Below, one piece after another: positions 17,129 through 26,014 of a stretch of DNA of 64,000 bases. Source of the DNA: Paraburkholderia lacunae (GTDB taxonomy: Bacteria > Pseudomonadota > Gammaproteobacteria > Burkholderiales > Burkholderiaceae); the NCBI RefSeq assembly GCF_003353175.1, contig NZ_QHKS01000028.1:1-64000 (forward strand). The letters are read 5' to 3'. The notes beneath the pieces are model-generated. The model did not search any database. It saw nothing but the letters and a program-made list of their open reading frames with translations, and had not been told where the DNA came from. A program made the position numbers and the translations under genes. Each line of letters starts with the position of its first letter. Position 1 is the stretch's first letter.

Positions 17129-18199
17129 ATGAAACTGACCACTGCGCAGCCGGCTCGTCACCCTGATCCCACGTCGAAAGCGTCGGCATTAGCCTATCTG
17201 ATATTCGAGCGGCCAGACCTTGGGAAAGCAGAGCAATTTCTCAATGATTTCGGGCTACAGACCGTATCGCGCGGTGAAGCGCTATTGCTTCTGCGGGGAA
17301 CGGGTGCTTCGCATTTCTGCTATGTCGTCCGAAAGGCGCCGAAATCCCGGTTCGTCGGTTTTGGGCTGCAGGTCGACAGCAGGGCGGATCTTGATGCACT
17401 TGCAAAAGTGCCTGGCGCCTCCGAGGCCGAACGGTCGTCCTTGCCTGGCGGCGGCTATATCGTACGGTTGACCGACCCTTCCGGCTTTCGCGTCGATGCA
17501 ATATGGGGCCAGGCGCCAGCTTCAACGCTGTCCCATCGGCCGCCATTGCTGTTCAACTCCGTGGATGCGGCCGTCCGGATTAACGGGACGCAGCGACCGC
17601 CCGAGCGCGCGCCCGAAGTTATCCGGCTCGGACATGTCGTGCTCGAACTCGCCGACTATCAGGAAACCTGCGCATGGTATACGCAGCATTTCGGCTTCAT
17701 CCCGAGCGATGTGCAGGTGCTTCCCGATGGCTCGCCCGTCGTCGCGTTCATGCGGCTTGATCTGGGTGACAAGCCGGCCGATCACCATACGCTCGCGCTT
17801 GCACAAGGCTTCCTGCCCACCTACAGCCATAGCGCCTACGAAGTCGTTGACGCCGACGCGCTCGGCATGGGTCAGCGCGTCCTGCGCGAGAAGGGCTGGA
17901 CGCACGCGTGGGGGATCGGCCGCCATATCCTGGGCAGCCAGATCTTCGACTACTGGCAGGACCCGTGGGGCAACAAGCACGAGCACTATTGCGATGGCGA
18001 TCTCTTTACGGCCGATGCGCCCTCGGGCCTGCACGCGGTGAGCCGCGAAGCAATGGCCCAATGGGGGCCGACGATGCCGCGCAGTTTCACAAAACCCAAA
18101 TTCACGCCCGCGAGCATCGTGGCGCTCTTCAGGAACCTGCGCCGCAGCCCCGACCTGACACTAAGCAAGCTGCGGACGCTGGCAAAGCTTTTCGCCTGA
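17129..18199 (+). CDS. Extradiol ring-cleavage dioxygenase (VOC family, type I)
   Basis: The 356-residue product has two vicinal-oxygen-chelate modules, the second holding the iron site. Candidate ligands are H169 (RLGHVVLEL), one of H219/H220 (DHHTLAL) and E285 (NKHEHYCDGD), in the order and spacing of 2,3-dihydroxybiphenyl-type dioxygenases. It should open a catechol next to its hydroxyls (meta cleavage). An in-frame TTG at 17090 overlapping the hydroxylase gene is an alternative start; I preferred the ATG at 17129, 13 bases after the hydroxylase stop. The C-terminal 55 residues are an extension of unclear role. Confidence 0.9.
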   Translation: MKLTTAQPARHPDPTSKASALAYLIFERPDLGKAEQFLNDFGLQTVSRGEALLLLRGTGASHFCYVVRKAPKSRFVGFGLQVDSRADLDALAKVPGASEAERSSLPGGGYIVRLTDPSGFRVDAIWGQAPASTLSHRPPLLFNSVDAAVRINGTQRPPERAPEVIRLGHVVLELADYQETCAWYTQHFGFIPSDVQVLPDGSPVVAFMRLDLGDKPADHHTLALAQGFLPTYSHSAYEVVDADALGMGQRVLREKGWTHAWGIGRHILGSQIFDYWQDPWGNKHEHYCDGDLFTADAPSGLHAVSREAMAQWGPTMPRSFTKPKFTPASIVALFRNLRRSPDLTLSKLRTLAKLFA

Positions 18200-18233
18200 A
18201 CCAACCCCTTCCATAGAATCCGGAGATCGATAA

Positions 18234-19190
18234 ATGGCACTTCACGTTCTGCATTATTTGCATCAAGACCGCGCCCAGTGGGGCGTGGTCGCTAATGGCG
18301 CTATCACGCCGATTCCCGGCGAGTTCAAGTCGACTGCCGAGTTTATCGAGGCCAACCCGGTCGAACGGCTGTTCCTGCTAAGCGGTCCGACGATTCCCGA
18401 GTCGGAAGTGCAATGGTTGTCTCCCGTGACCCCCAATCAGCAGTTCATCTGCCAGGGCGCAAACTATCGCCAGCATATGATCGAGTCCGGCATGGACCCG
18501 GATGTGAAGAAATTCAACATGATCTTCACGAAGGCGACGAGCTGCATCGTTCCGGCCGACTCGCCCGTGGTTAAACCAGTCGGGGTGCAGTTCCTCGACT
18601 ACGAGATCGAACTCGGTCTCGTCCTCAAACGCGACATTACGTCCCGCGAAACTGTCACCGAGGAGAATCTGCACGAGTACATCGCCGGCGCCGTGATCGT
18701 CAACGACTATTCGGCGCGCGATGTCCAGATTCCGCAAATGCAGTTCTACAAGGGCAAAAGCTATCGCACGTTTGGCCCCATCGGCCCTTACCTTTGTCTC
18801 CTGGAGAAACAGGACATTTCAAAGCTGAAGGAGCTTGTGCTGACGCTGACGGTAAACGGAACGGTTCGCCAGAATGACTCCACGGCGGGCCTCGTCTACG
18901 GTCCGGCAGAGACCTTAACGGAGCTCTCAGGTATACACGACCTGCGCACCGGGGACCTGCTCGCGACCGGCACGCCCTCCGGCTGTGCGCTGAGCATTCC
19001 GTCACCTGAAAAGATGCGCGCCGCGGCGCAGCTGCCTGATGCAGAAAAATGGCGTCTCTTCCTGAAGATGCAGGAGGAAAGGCCTCAGTATCTGCGCGTG
19101 GGTGACGTCGTGGAGGCGCATATCGTCAGCCATGACCGCTCGATCGATCTGGGCGTACAGCATAACGTCGTTATGGAACAGGCGGCATGA
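18234..19190 (+). CDS. Fumarylacetoacetase-family hydrolase
   Basis: The 318-residue protein belongs to the FAH superfamily: FICQGANYRQHMIESG near 75-95, the metal-binding FLDYEIELGLVLKRD region (about 120-135) and GDLLATGTPSGCAL near 240. Such enzymes hydrolyse C-C bonds of acylpyruvates or hydrate/decarboxylate 2-keto-dienoates with a divalent metal. Following an extradiol dioxygenase, it most likely cleaves or hydrates the ring-opened product. A GGAG lies 10 bases before the ATG. The 3' end overlaps the acyl-CoA synthetase start by 4 bp. Confidence 0.92.
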   Translation: MALHVLHYLHQDRAQWGVVANGAITPIPGEFKSTAEFIEANPVERLFLLSGPTIPESEVQWLSPVTPNQQFICQGANYRQHMIESGMDPDVKKFNMIFTKATSCIVPADSPVVKPVGVQFLDYEIELGLVLKRDITSRETVTEENLHEYIAGAVIVNDYSARDVQIPQMQFYKGKSYRTFGPIGPYLCLLEKQDISKLKELVLTLTVNGTVRQNDSTAGLVYGPAETLTELSGIHDLRTGDLLATGTPSGCALSIPSPEKMRAAAQLPDAEKWRLFLKMQEERPQYLRVGDVVEAHIVSHDRSIDLGVQHNVVMEQAA

Positions 19191-21193
19191 AAGGCGTCGC
19201 AAACGTACACAATGTCCTTGCCATTGAAACGCAGGGGCAGCCAGCGGATCTTCCGTCGAGTACCTACGAGATGATCTGTCGGGGCGCCGCCATCAATCCA
19301 TCGGCACCCGCACTTTCGTTCTTTGCAACGGCCGACGACCACCGGGACGCTGAGTGCTGGACGTATAGTGAACTCGTGCGTGATGTCACGCGAACCGCGA
19401 ACATGTTTGCGCGCCTGGGCGTACAGCGCGACTCCGTTGTCGCATACGTTCTGCCCAACCTTCCTGAAACGCACTTTGTGATCTGGGGCGGGGAAGCCGC
19501 CGGGATTGTCTGCGCGATCAATCCGCTGCTTGAGAGTGAAGCCATCGGCGAACTGCTCAACGCCTCAGGTGCGAGCGTGCTTGTGACCCTGGCGCCGTTT
19601 CCCGGAACTGACCTCTGGCAGAAGGTGCAAGCGGTGTTGCGCAAGATCCCTTGCCTGCAGCATCTGGTGCTCGTGAACCCGGCCGACCGCATGCCGGGCG
19701 AAAAGGGATTTGCGGCCCGGATGCTTCAACGTGGCGAGTGTTCAGAACTGCATGGGCCTGGCGGCATTCACGGTGCCGTTCCTGCGCATGTCGGCATCCA
19801 CGATTTCAGCACTGCCATCGCGAGGGAGTCCGGGGTGGCGCTCAGCAGCGCGCGTCGAATGAGCATCGAAGATGTGTCGTCCTTCTTCTGCACGGGCGGC
19901 ACCACCGGGCTGCCGAAGATTGCAATTCGCCGGCACGGCAACGAGGTGGCCAATGCGTGGAACGCGGGTCAATTCTTCGGAGAAAGCATTGGTCCGGGGA
20001 AAACGATTTTTTGCGGACTGCCGCTTTTTCATGTGAACGCGGTGATGGTGACAGGTCTGCTGGCGTTCTCGCGTGGTGCCCACGTCGTGCTCGGCACACC
20101 GCAAGGTTATCGGGGCCAAGGCGTTGTAAAGCGCTTCTGGGAAATTGTCGAGCATTACCGCATCAACTTCTTTAGTGCTGTCCCGACACTCTACGGATCG
20201 CTGCTGGACGTTCCGGTTGGCGAGCACGATATCAGCTCGCTCGAGTATGGCCTGTGCGGCGCCGCCCCCATGCCGGTGGAATTACTTCGCACTTTTCAGG
20301 ATCGTACAGGAATCAGAATCCTTGAGGGCTACGGCCTTACGGAAGGTACCTGCGTTAGCAGCGTGAACCCTCCGCTTGGCGAGCGCAGGGTCGGTTCGAT
20401 TGGTCTTTGTCTGCCCGGTCAGGCAATGAAAGCAGTGGTGGCCGATGAAAGTGGCCGGTATGTACGGGATTGCGTTGCGGATGAGGTCGGCCAGCTGGTT
20501 ATCTCCGGCCCAAACGTGTTCGCTGGCTATACCCGGCCGGAGCAGAACAGTGGCATCTGGATGGAAGGTGGTGACGGCGGCCGCTGGCTCAATACCGGCG
20601 ATCTCGGACGGTGCGACCCCGACGGTTACTTCTGGCTCACCGGCCGGCGGAAGGAGCTGATTATCCGGGGCGGACACAACATCGACCCTGCGGCAATCGA
20701 GGAACCACTGCATCGCCATCCCGCAGTCCAGATCGCCGCAGCTGTAGGGCGCCCCGATATGCATGCGGGTGAGTTGCCGGTCGCCTATGTCCAGCTAAAG
20801 TCAGGCACAACCGCAACCGAAGCGGAATTGGCCGAGTTTCTGCGTCGCGAGATCAACGAACGCGCCGCGTTGCCAAAGGGGATACGGATCGTGGATGCGA
20901 TGCCACTGACCGGCGTCGGCAAGATCTTCAAGCCGGCGCTGAAACGACGCGAAACGGCAGACGCCCTGGAGTCGGCCCTCGTAGAGGCTGGCGTCGAGGA
21001 TGCAACCGTTAGCCTCATTGATGACACTTCGCGTGGAATTTCACTTCACGTCGAACTTGGCGACCTAGCGTTCGAAGCATTGGCGACTTCCGCGCTCGGA
21101 CGCTTCCCGTTCGCATTTTCGATCTCGGCCGCCGCGAGGCCATCGCGGGCGGAGCAATCGACGGGGACGGACCCGGCAGCAACAGATGCGTAG
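19187..21193 (+). CDS. Acyl-CoA synthetase (AMP-binding family)
   Basis: The 668-residue protein is an adenylate-forming ligase: P-loop SFFCTGGTTGLPK near 225-240, the YGLTEGT motif near 385, and NTGDLGRCDPDGYFWLTGRRKELIIRGGHNI near 470-500 with the hinge Asp/Arg. A K in the C-terminal GVGKIFKPALKR is the likely catalytic lysine. It activates a carboxylic acid as its CoA thioester through an acyl-AMP. In this operon it could prime the aromatic acid before hydroxylation or activate the acid released after ring cleavage. The last 70 residues extend beyond the usual end. It is translationally coupled to the FAH gene. Confidence 0.92.
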   Translation: MKGVANVHNVLAIETQGQPADLPSSTYEMICRGAAINPSAPALSFFATADDHRDAECWTYSELVRDVTRTANMFARLGVQRDSVVAYVLPNLPETHFVIWGGEAAGIVCAINPLLESEAIGELLNASGASVLVTLAPFPGTDLWQKVQAVLRKIPCLQHLVLVNPADRMPGEKGFAARMLQRGECSELHGPGGIHGAVPAHVGIHDFSTAIARESGVALSSARRMSIEDVSSFFCTGGTTGLPKIAIRRHGNEVANAWNAGQFFGESIGPGKTIFCGLPLFHVNAVMVTGLLAFSRGAHVVLGTPQGYRGQGVVKRFWEIVEHYRINFFSAVPTLYGSLLDVPVGEHDISSLEYGLCGAAPMPVELLRTFQDRTGIRILEGYGLTEGTCVSSVNPPLGERRVGSIGLCLPGQAMKAVVADESGRYVRDCVADEVGQLVISGPNVFAGYTRPEQNSGIWMEGGDGGRWLNTGDLGRCDPDGYFWLTGRRKELIIRGGHNIDPAAIEEPLHRHPAVQIAAAVGRPDMHAGELPVAYVQLKSGTTATEAELAEFLRREINERAALPKGIRIVDAMPLTGVGKIFKPALKRRETADALESALVEAGVEDATVSLIDDTSRGISLHVELGDLAFEALATSALGRFPFAFSISAAARPSRAEQSTGTDPAATDA

Positions 21194-21349
21194 GGCAGGC
21201 CAACGTGACACGAGCCACGACATCAAAGGGACGTGTTCGGTCGTGCGACCGGATTAGAGGTTAATCGGAAGTACCCGTCGCGATGCCGCGTTGAAATGCC
21301 TGCCAGCGTATTGGATTTAGTACACCTATTCGCTTGAAAGGGAAAGAGG

Positions 21350-21589
21350 ATGAGTATTGCATCAGAAAGGTCTTTGCGTTCGCAGGTTGAAAAATGGCTC
21401 GGACCGACTTCATCGACACCGGTTCGGGTTACCCGATTCAGTCGCGCGCGATCGAATCAGAAACCCTGCGTGCGTATCGAGCTACTGCTACCGACAGGCC
21501 CGCTTGGATTCTTTTTCTTCTGGCACCGCGACGGTGCGTGGCGCGTGTTCCCGCCTGAGATGCAGCGCCTGGCCATGCACGCGTACTAG
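21350..21589 (+). CDS. Small hypothetical protein (79 aa)
   Basis: The ATG at 21350 follows GAAAGAGG closely, a good ribosome site, and the product is basic with a hydrophobic patch (GPLGFFFFWHRDGAWRVFPP). The composition looks protein-like and I have the impression of a short Burkholderiaceae-restricted family, but cannot name a function. It stands alone between the acyl-CoA synthetase and OmpW genes. Confidence 0.5.
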   Translation: MSIASERSLRSQVEKWLGPTSSTPVRVTRFSRARSNQKPCVRIELLLPTGPLGFFFFWHRDGAWRVFPPEMQRLAMHAY

Positions 21590-21718
21590 GGGTGCAGGGC
21601 GATCGGAGGATGCGGCATGTGTAGCCATACGAAAGGAGGAAAACAATCAATTGAGCAGATCCAGCCGCAACGCCAACGATTCATAAAAATTTCCAGACAG
21701 AGCGACAGGAGAAGAGAC

Positions 21719-22459
21719 ATGAGGAATTACAAACGCGCAATCAGATCGGTCGGTATGGCGGCCTGCATCTGCTCGGCTGGGCTTATCGACAATGCCAATG
21801 CGCAGTCGGCCGGAAGCATAACGCTGTCAACAGGATGGCTTCACATTGCGCCGCAGGGCGACGCAACGCCACTAACCGTGGAAAGCATTGGCGGTGTAGC
21901 GGTGAATCACCAGCTATCTGGTAGCGGAGCGCATGCGAGCTCAACTGATACGGTGGGAATTACCACCGAGTACTACGTCACGGACAACATTGGTGTCGCC
22001 ATGCTTTTTGGACTACCAATGAAGGTGGATCTGATTGGTGACGGGACGCTGCAGAAGTATGGCAAGCTCGGCACAACAAGGCCGATGCCGCCCGCCATCG
22101 AACTACGATACCACCTGTTTTCAGCCGAATCGAAATTCCGTCCGTTCATAGGGCTCGGCGTGAACTATACGTGGTTCACCCAGGTTCGGACAACCAATAG
22201 CCAGTTTGTCACCGATAGCCTTGGTCCAGGCGGCTCGGCACGTGCGACACTCAGTTCATCGTGGAACCCTGTATTCGAGGTCGGGGCAAATTACGCGATT
22301 ACAAAACACTGGTCGGTCGGAACCTCTCTTGGCTACGTTCCGGTGAAGACCCACCTTACGTTATACGGGCAGACCGCAACGGGAACGCAGATCGTTTCCA
22401 AATCCACGCTCCGGCTCAATCCGCTTAACGTCTTCCTGAACGTCGCCTATACGTTCTAG
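21719..22459 (+). CDS. OmpW-family outer-membrane protein
   Basis: The 246-residue product starts with a signal peptide (MRNYKRAIRS...LIDNANAQS, cut near residue 26), continues with alternating beta-strand sequence (GWLHIAPQGDATPLTV, IELRYHLFSAESKFRPFIGLGVNYTWF, SWNPVFEVGANYAITKHWSVG) and ends in Phe (VFLNVAYTF), the outer-membrane insertion signal. OmpW forms a small eight-strand barrel with a hydrophobic channel and helps uptake of apolar compounds, which would suit the aromatic operon upstream. I chose the ATG at 21719 after AGGAGAAG; the frame is open from 21617 but that part lacks a signal peptide. Confidence 0.9.
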   Translation: MRNYKRAIRSVGMAACICSAGLIDNANAQSAGSITLSTGWLHIAPQGDATPLTVESIGGVAVNHQLSGSGAHASSTDTVGITTEYYVTDNIGVAMLFGLPMKVDLIGDGTLQKYGKLGTTRPMPPAIELRYHLFSAESKFRPFIGLGVNYTWFTQVRTTNSQFVTDSLGPGGSARATLSSSWNPVFEVGANYAITKHWSVGTSLGYVPVKTHLTLYGQTATGTQIVSKSTLRLNPLNVFLNVAYTF

Positions 22460-22597
22460 CGCGTACAGGTCGTCGATGCGCCAATCGAGGGATTTGAACG
22501 CTCGTCGAAGACACGGAAGTTATTTTTTCGCGACCGAGGCCGTGTGAAAACGCATTGATCGCCTAAACTGAATCAATGCATTCAGATTGGGTGACTC

Positions 22598-24043
22598 ATG
22601 AAGCGATTCGTTGAAGGCGATGACCGCAAGCAGGTTGCACTACTTCCCGAATGCGTCGATGACTATATCGGACAGGACAACCCGGTCAGGGTCATAGACG
22701 CCTTCGTCGACGAGTTGGACCTTGCGGATCCTGGTTTCAACGGTAGCACGCCAGCGATCACGGGCCGCCCGTCCTATCACCCGGGCGTGATGCTCAAGAT
22801 CTACATTTACGGGTATCTGAACCGGATCCCCTCCAGCCGACGGCTTGAGCGCGAATGTCAGCGCAACGTCGAACTGATGTGGCTAACGGGACGTCTGGCT
22901 CCCGACTTCAAGACGATCGCCGACTTTCGCCATGACAGCGGCGCAGCCATTCGCAACGTATGCCGGCGTTTCGTCGAACTGTGTCGCGGTCTGAAACTGC
23001 TATCGAGTGACATGGTGGCCATCGACGGTAGCAAGTTCAAGGCGTCAAACAGCCGCGACAGAAACTACACGGCGAGCAAGATCGACAAGCGTCAGCAGCA
23101 GATCGAGGAAAGCGTGCAGCGGTATCTCGACCTGATTGAAACCGTAGACCGGACCAGTCCAACAGGTTTCGATGTGAAGACCGTTCGCCTGTACGAGAAG
23201 ATCGCCCGCTTGCGCCAGCAGATGCGCGAGCTCAAGCAGATCAGAAAGCAGTTGAAGAAACAACCGGACAGACAGCTGTCGCTTACGGACCCGGACTCCC
23301 GTTCCATGACCAGTGGTGGCAAAAGAACCGGAACAGTCGGCTACAACGTTCAGGCTGCCGTGGACACGAAGCATCACCTGATCGTTGAGCACGAGGTAAC
23401 TAACGTCGGAAACGATCACGGACAACTCAGCAGAATGGCTCGGTCGGCGAAGAGCGCGATGGGCAAGCCAAAGCTGAAGGTGCTGGCTGACCGGGGCTAC
23501 TTCAGCGGTCCGGATATCCGCGCGTGCGAACTGGGCGGCATCACCGCATATGTTCCGAAGCCACTCACCTCAGCATCACGGAAGAAGGGGCTCTTCACCA
23601 AGCGGGACTTCGTCTACGTTGCAAGGAACGACGAGTATCGATGCCCCGCCGGCGAGCGTGCCGTTCGTCGATTCACGACCGTTGAAAACGGGATGACTCT
23701 GCAGGTCTACTGGCCCAGCGCCTGCCCGCGTTGCCATCTCAAGGAGCGATGTTCACCCAGCGACTACCGCCGCATCCGACGATGGGAGCACGAACAGATA
23801 CTTGAGGCCATGCAGCGTCGGCTAGACCGCAAGCCTGACGCAATGACCATCCGCAGAAGCACCGTCGAACATGTCTTCGGCACGCTCAAGCACTGGATGG
23901 GTGCCACACACTTCCTGACCCGAACGCTCGGACGGGTGAGCACCGAAATGAGTCTTCAGGTGCTGGCCTACAACCTGAAGCGCGTCATGAAGATACTTGG
24001 AGTTGCCAGGGCAATAAAGGCGATGAAGATGGCTGGAGCCTAG
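22598..24043 (+). CDS. IS1182-family transposase
   Basis: The 481-residue DDE transposase appears complete. The N-terminal DUF772-like part reads ALLPECVDDYIGQDNPVRVIDAFVDELDL and YHPGVMLKIYIYGYLNRIPSSRRLERE; the catalytic core begins with DMVAIDGSKFKA and continues with LADRGYFSG; the C-terminus has a zinc-ribbon CP.C.LK..C and RRSTVEHVFGTLKHWMG. It cuts and moves the surrounding element. The reading frame is intact, so the element may be active. Confidence 0.92.
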   Translation: MKRFVEGDDRKQVALLPECVDDYIGQDNPVRVIDAFVDELDLADPGFNGSTPAITGRPSYHPGVMLKIYIYGYLNRIPSSRRLERECQRNVELMWLTGRLAPDFKTIADFRHDSGAAIRNVCRRFVELCRGLKLLSSDMVAIDGSKFKASNSRDRNYTASKIDKRQQQIEESVQRYLDLIETVDRTSPTGFDVKTVRLYEKIARLRQQMRELKQIRKQLKKQPDRQLSLTDPDSRSMTSGGKRTGTVGYNVQAAVDTKHHLIVEHEVTNVGNDHGQLSRMARSAKSAMGKPKLKVLADRGYFSGPDIRACELGGITAYVPKPLTSASRKKGLFTKRDFVYVARNDEYRCPAGERAVRRFTTVENGMTLQVYWPSACPRCHLKERCSPSDYRRIRRWEHEQILEAMQRRLDRKPDAMTIRRSTVEHVFGTLKHWMGATHFLTRTLGRVSTEMSLQVLAYNLKRVMKILGVARAIKAMKMAGA

Positions 24044-24062
24044 GGCCTGTAGGGCCTTTTTT
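24041..24062 (+). terminator. Possible terminator of the IS1182 transposase
   Basis: A short GGCC / GGCC stem with a 5-base loop is followed by a run of six T, starting at the transposase stop. The stem is only 4-5 bp. Confidence 0.35.
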
Positions 24063-24303
24063 ACGCTCGAAACGTTGCGTTAGCGCGGGCCGTAACTATT
24101 AAACTTCATTGGTCGGGCTGGCGAGCTGAGCTTTAGGGAAAAGAAAACAGCTTCCACACGGCCTCGGCCAGAGGCCGACGTTGGTTGGGTCATGGGATTG
24201 AAGCACTCCGACAGGCTCTGATGATGGACGACCCCGCTAAGCGGCGAGGGATTCATGCCAGTGGAGAAGTCGTGATGTCCACGGCAAAGGGGCGTTCATC
24301 ATT

Positions 24304-24390
24304 AACATAGCGACTGTTGGACTGAACCTGGCCAAGAGCGTGCTTCAGGTTCACACAGTGGATTTTCAAGGCCACATCGTTGTACGCAAA
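24304..24390 (+). pseudogene. IS110-family (IS1111-like) transposase N-terminal relic
   Basis: One frame reads VGLNLAKSVLQVHTVDFQGHIVVRKP, matching the opening of IS1111-type transposases (VGIDLAKSVFQVH.VD). The first catalytic Asp of the DEDD site is replaced by Asn, and the frame leaves the family after about 28 residues. The rest of 24170-24537 holds no other recognisable gene. Confidence 0.7.
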
Positions 24391-24537
24391 CCACCGCCAC
24401 ACGGATGTTCGAGTGCAGGTCTATTCCGCAGATCTTCATGTCGGCCTCCGTCAGGTAAAAGGGGCTTGTCACACCCTGACTCTACCTCCGCGCCTCTCGC
24501 CGCGACGTCGAGGCCCGCTACAGGATTATCAACGCCC

Positions 24538-25056
24538 TCATGCGCCGTAGTTGCGCAGCCGCTCCAGGTCCACCACAGTTATGCCGCCATATTCCAGCCG
24601 CACAATGCCGTCCTTCTGTAGCGTCTTGAGTGCCTGGTTGGCAACCTGTCGCGTGATGCCGGACAGCAGGCCCAGTTCTTCCTGCGTGATGTCCAGGTGG
24701 TCGCCGCCGCCAGGATAGAGCACCGGGTTGAACAGCGATGCGATGCAACGTGCGAGCCGGGGCGTGGCGTCGAGCAGGCGGTCGTACTCCAGCAGCGCCA
24801 TAAAATGCGAGAGCCGCTCGTTCAGCTGGCGCACCAGAAAACGGTTGAAGCCCACGCTGTTCTCGAGGAGCCACATGAACGTGGCCCGCTCCATGAAGGC
24901 CATGCGCGTGTCGCGCAAGGCCACGATGTCGTATCGGCGCGGCTCGTTCTTCAGTACGGTTCCCTCGCCGAACCAGCCGCCCGCCGGCACGCCGGTGAAG
25001 GTGACACTGCGTCCTTCGGGCGACACCGTGCCGATCTTGATCAGCCCAGTCACCAC
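24538..25056 (-). pseudogene. Crp/Fnr-family regulator, 5'-truncated
   Basis: The 172-residue frame holds the end of a cyclic-nucleotide-binding domain (VSPEGRSVTFTGVPAGGWFGEGTVLK), the dimer helix (NRFLVRQLNERLSHFMALLEYDRLLDATPRLARCIASL) and the Crp winged helix (DITQEELGLLSGITRQVANQALKTLQKDGIVRLEYGGITVVD). Such proteins are usually about 230-240 residues; the first 60 or so, half of the sensor domain, are missing. Upstream in frame is a TAG at the end of a tyrosine recombinase fragment, so the two fragments were joined by deletion or insertion. The DNA-binding half is intact and could still be expressed. Confidence 0.75.
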
Positions 25057-25074
25057 GCCGGTGAGGACTTCCTT

Positions 25075-25629
25075 CTATTCCTCGGCATGCAGGTAGATAC
25101 CCGTCGTTTCGATCGACGCGTGCCGCAGGTTCTTCTGGATGAAGCGCAGATCGGTGCCCGCGTCGGCCTGGTGCGAGGCCGCGCTGTGGCGCAGCCAGTG
25201 GGTCGACGCGCGGTGCAGCGTGGCGGCGCCGACCGGGTTGGTCGATTCGATCTCATCGGCTGCGCGCCGGAAGACTTCCTTGACGATCAGGTACACCGCC
25301 GCCGGCGTCAGGTAGCGCGTGGCGTCGCCGCCGATGCTCATCACCACCGGACCCTGTTCGTTGCCAGACGGCACGGACGGCAGGCCGTGAAAGATCTTCG
25401 GCTCGCGGATTGCTGGCATATGCAAATGGGCCGACGGATATTTGCCGGCATTCTTTGAGCCCACGCGGATCGATCGGACCGAGTCGGTGGGGCAGGCAAC
25501 GGCTGAAACTGCGGCCCGTCGTCTTGCTGCGATTGAGGGGATTTTTTGCGGGATTTCGTCGGGTGGCGCATGCGCTGTGGCAATGCGCATAGCTCGGGAA
25601 GTTGAGAACGCCACAATCGTGTTCGTCAT
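25075..25629 (-). pseudogene. Tyrosine recombinase (phage-integrase family), C-terminal remnant
   Basis: The C-terminal 100 residues are clearly a tyrosine recombinase: ATLHRASTHWLRHSAASHQADAG (the HxLRH block), then FIQKNLRHASIETTGIYLHAEE with the catalytic Tyr. The first 80 residues of the frame do not resemble an integrase and are probably out-of-frame or foreign sequence. Its stop abuts the truncated Crp/Fnr gene. A full enzyme would be 300 residues or more, so it is inactive. Confidence 0.75.
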
Positions 25630-25736
25630 TTGTGATCGGGGTGATCGTTACCTGTCGACAGGCGCGTTTCCAGCGTGATGGACATCGCGAGGGCTGGTCT
25701 GGCGTTTCCTGCAATCTGTTGCTTCTAGCGCAGGAG

Positions 25737-25908
25737 GGGGTTGTCGTACTTTCCATGCAAAATCTGGCGGTGGCCGCGCGCAGAGCCGCTTGAAGCAAGG
25801 CTCGACCGTTCGGTAGCTTTCGCGCATTCAGTGATTACGCAAGTAACTGATCAGTATGGATTTTCAGGATCAAAGCGCCAGATTCTGCATGGAAAGTACG
25901 ACAACCCC
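25737..25908. repeat. 172-bp element with 33-bp terminal inverted repeats
   Basis: Bases 25737-25769 and 25876-25908 are inverted copies that differ at one position in 33 (ends GGGGTTGTCGTACTTTCC). The interior has no gene. The form is that of a miniature inverted-repeat element. A diverged copy of one end (with the inner TTTGATCCT.AAAATC) lies at 43401-43470. A recombinase fragment is adjacent, but a link is only inferred. Confidence 0.75.
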
Positions 25909-25952
25909 AACTCCGGAAGGGTAAAACGACACCCGAAAACCGAGTACTTTTG

Positions 25953-25973
25953 CGCTTTCACACGGCCTCGGTC
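25953..25973 (-). repeat. Solo IS1182-type end
   Basis: The complement of these 21 bases matches 20 of 21 bases of the left end of the IS1182-family element at 22532-22552. No transposase accompanies it; it is the scar of a lost copy. Confidence 0.65.
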
Positions 25974-26014
25974 GGTAGCTGACAGAGGCCTCGCCTCGAA
26001 AGCGGCCCCCACGG

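Larger units (their letters stand above)
22532..24169 (+). mobile_element. IS1182-family insertion sequence
   Basis: One transposase gene is bounded by imperfect inverted repeats: the left end at 22532 and the complement of the right end at 24169 share CCGAGGCCGTGTG and the following AA. The element is about 1.64 kb, normal for IS1182. No target duplication is obvious. A near-identical solo end lies at 25953-25973. Confidence 0.8.
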
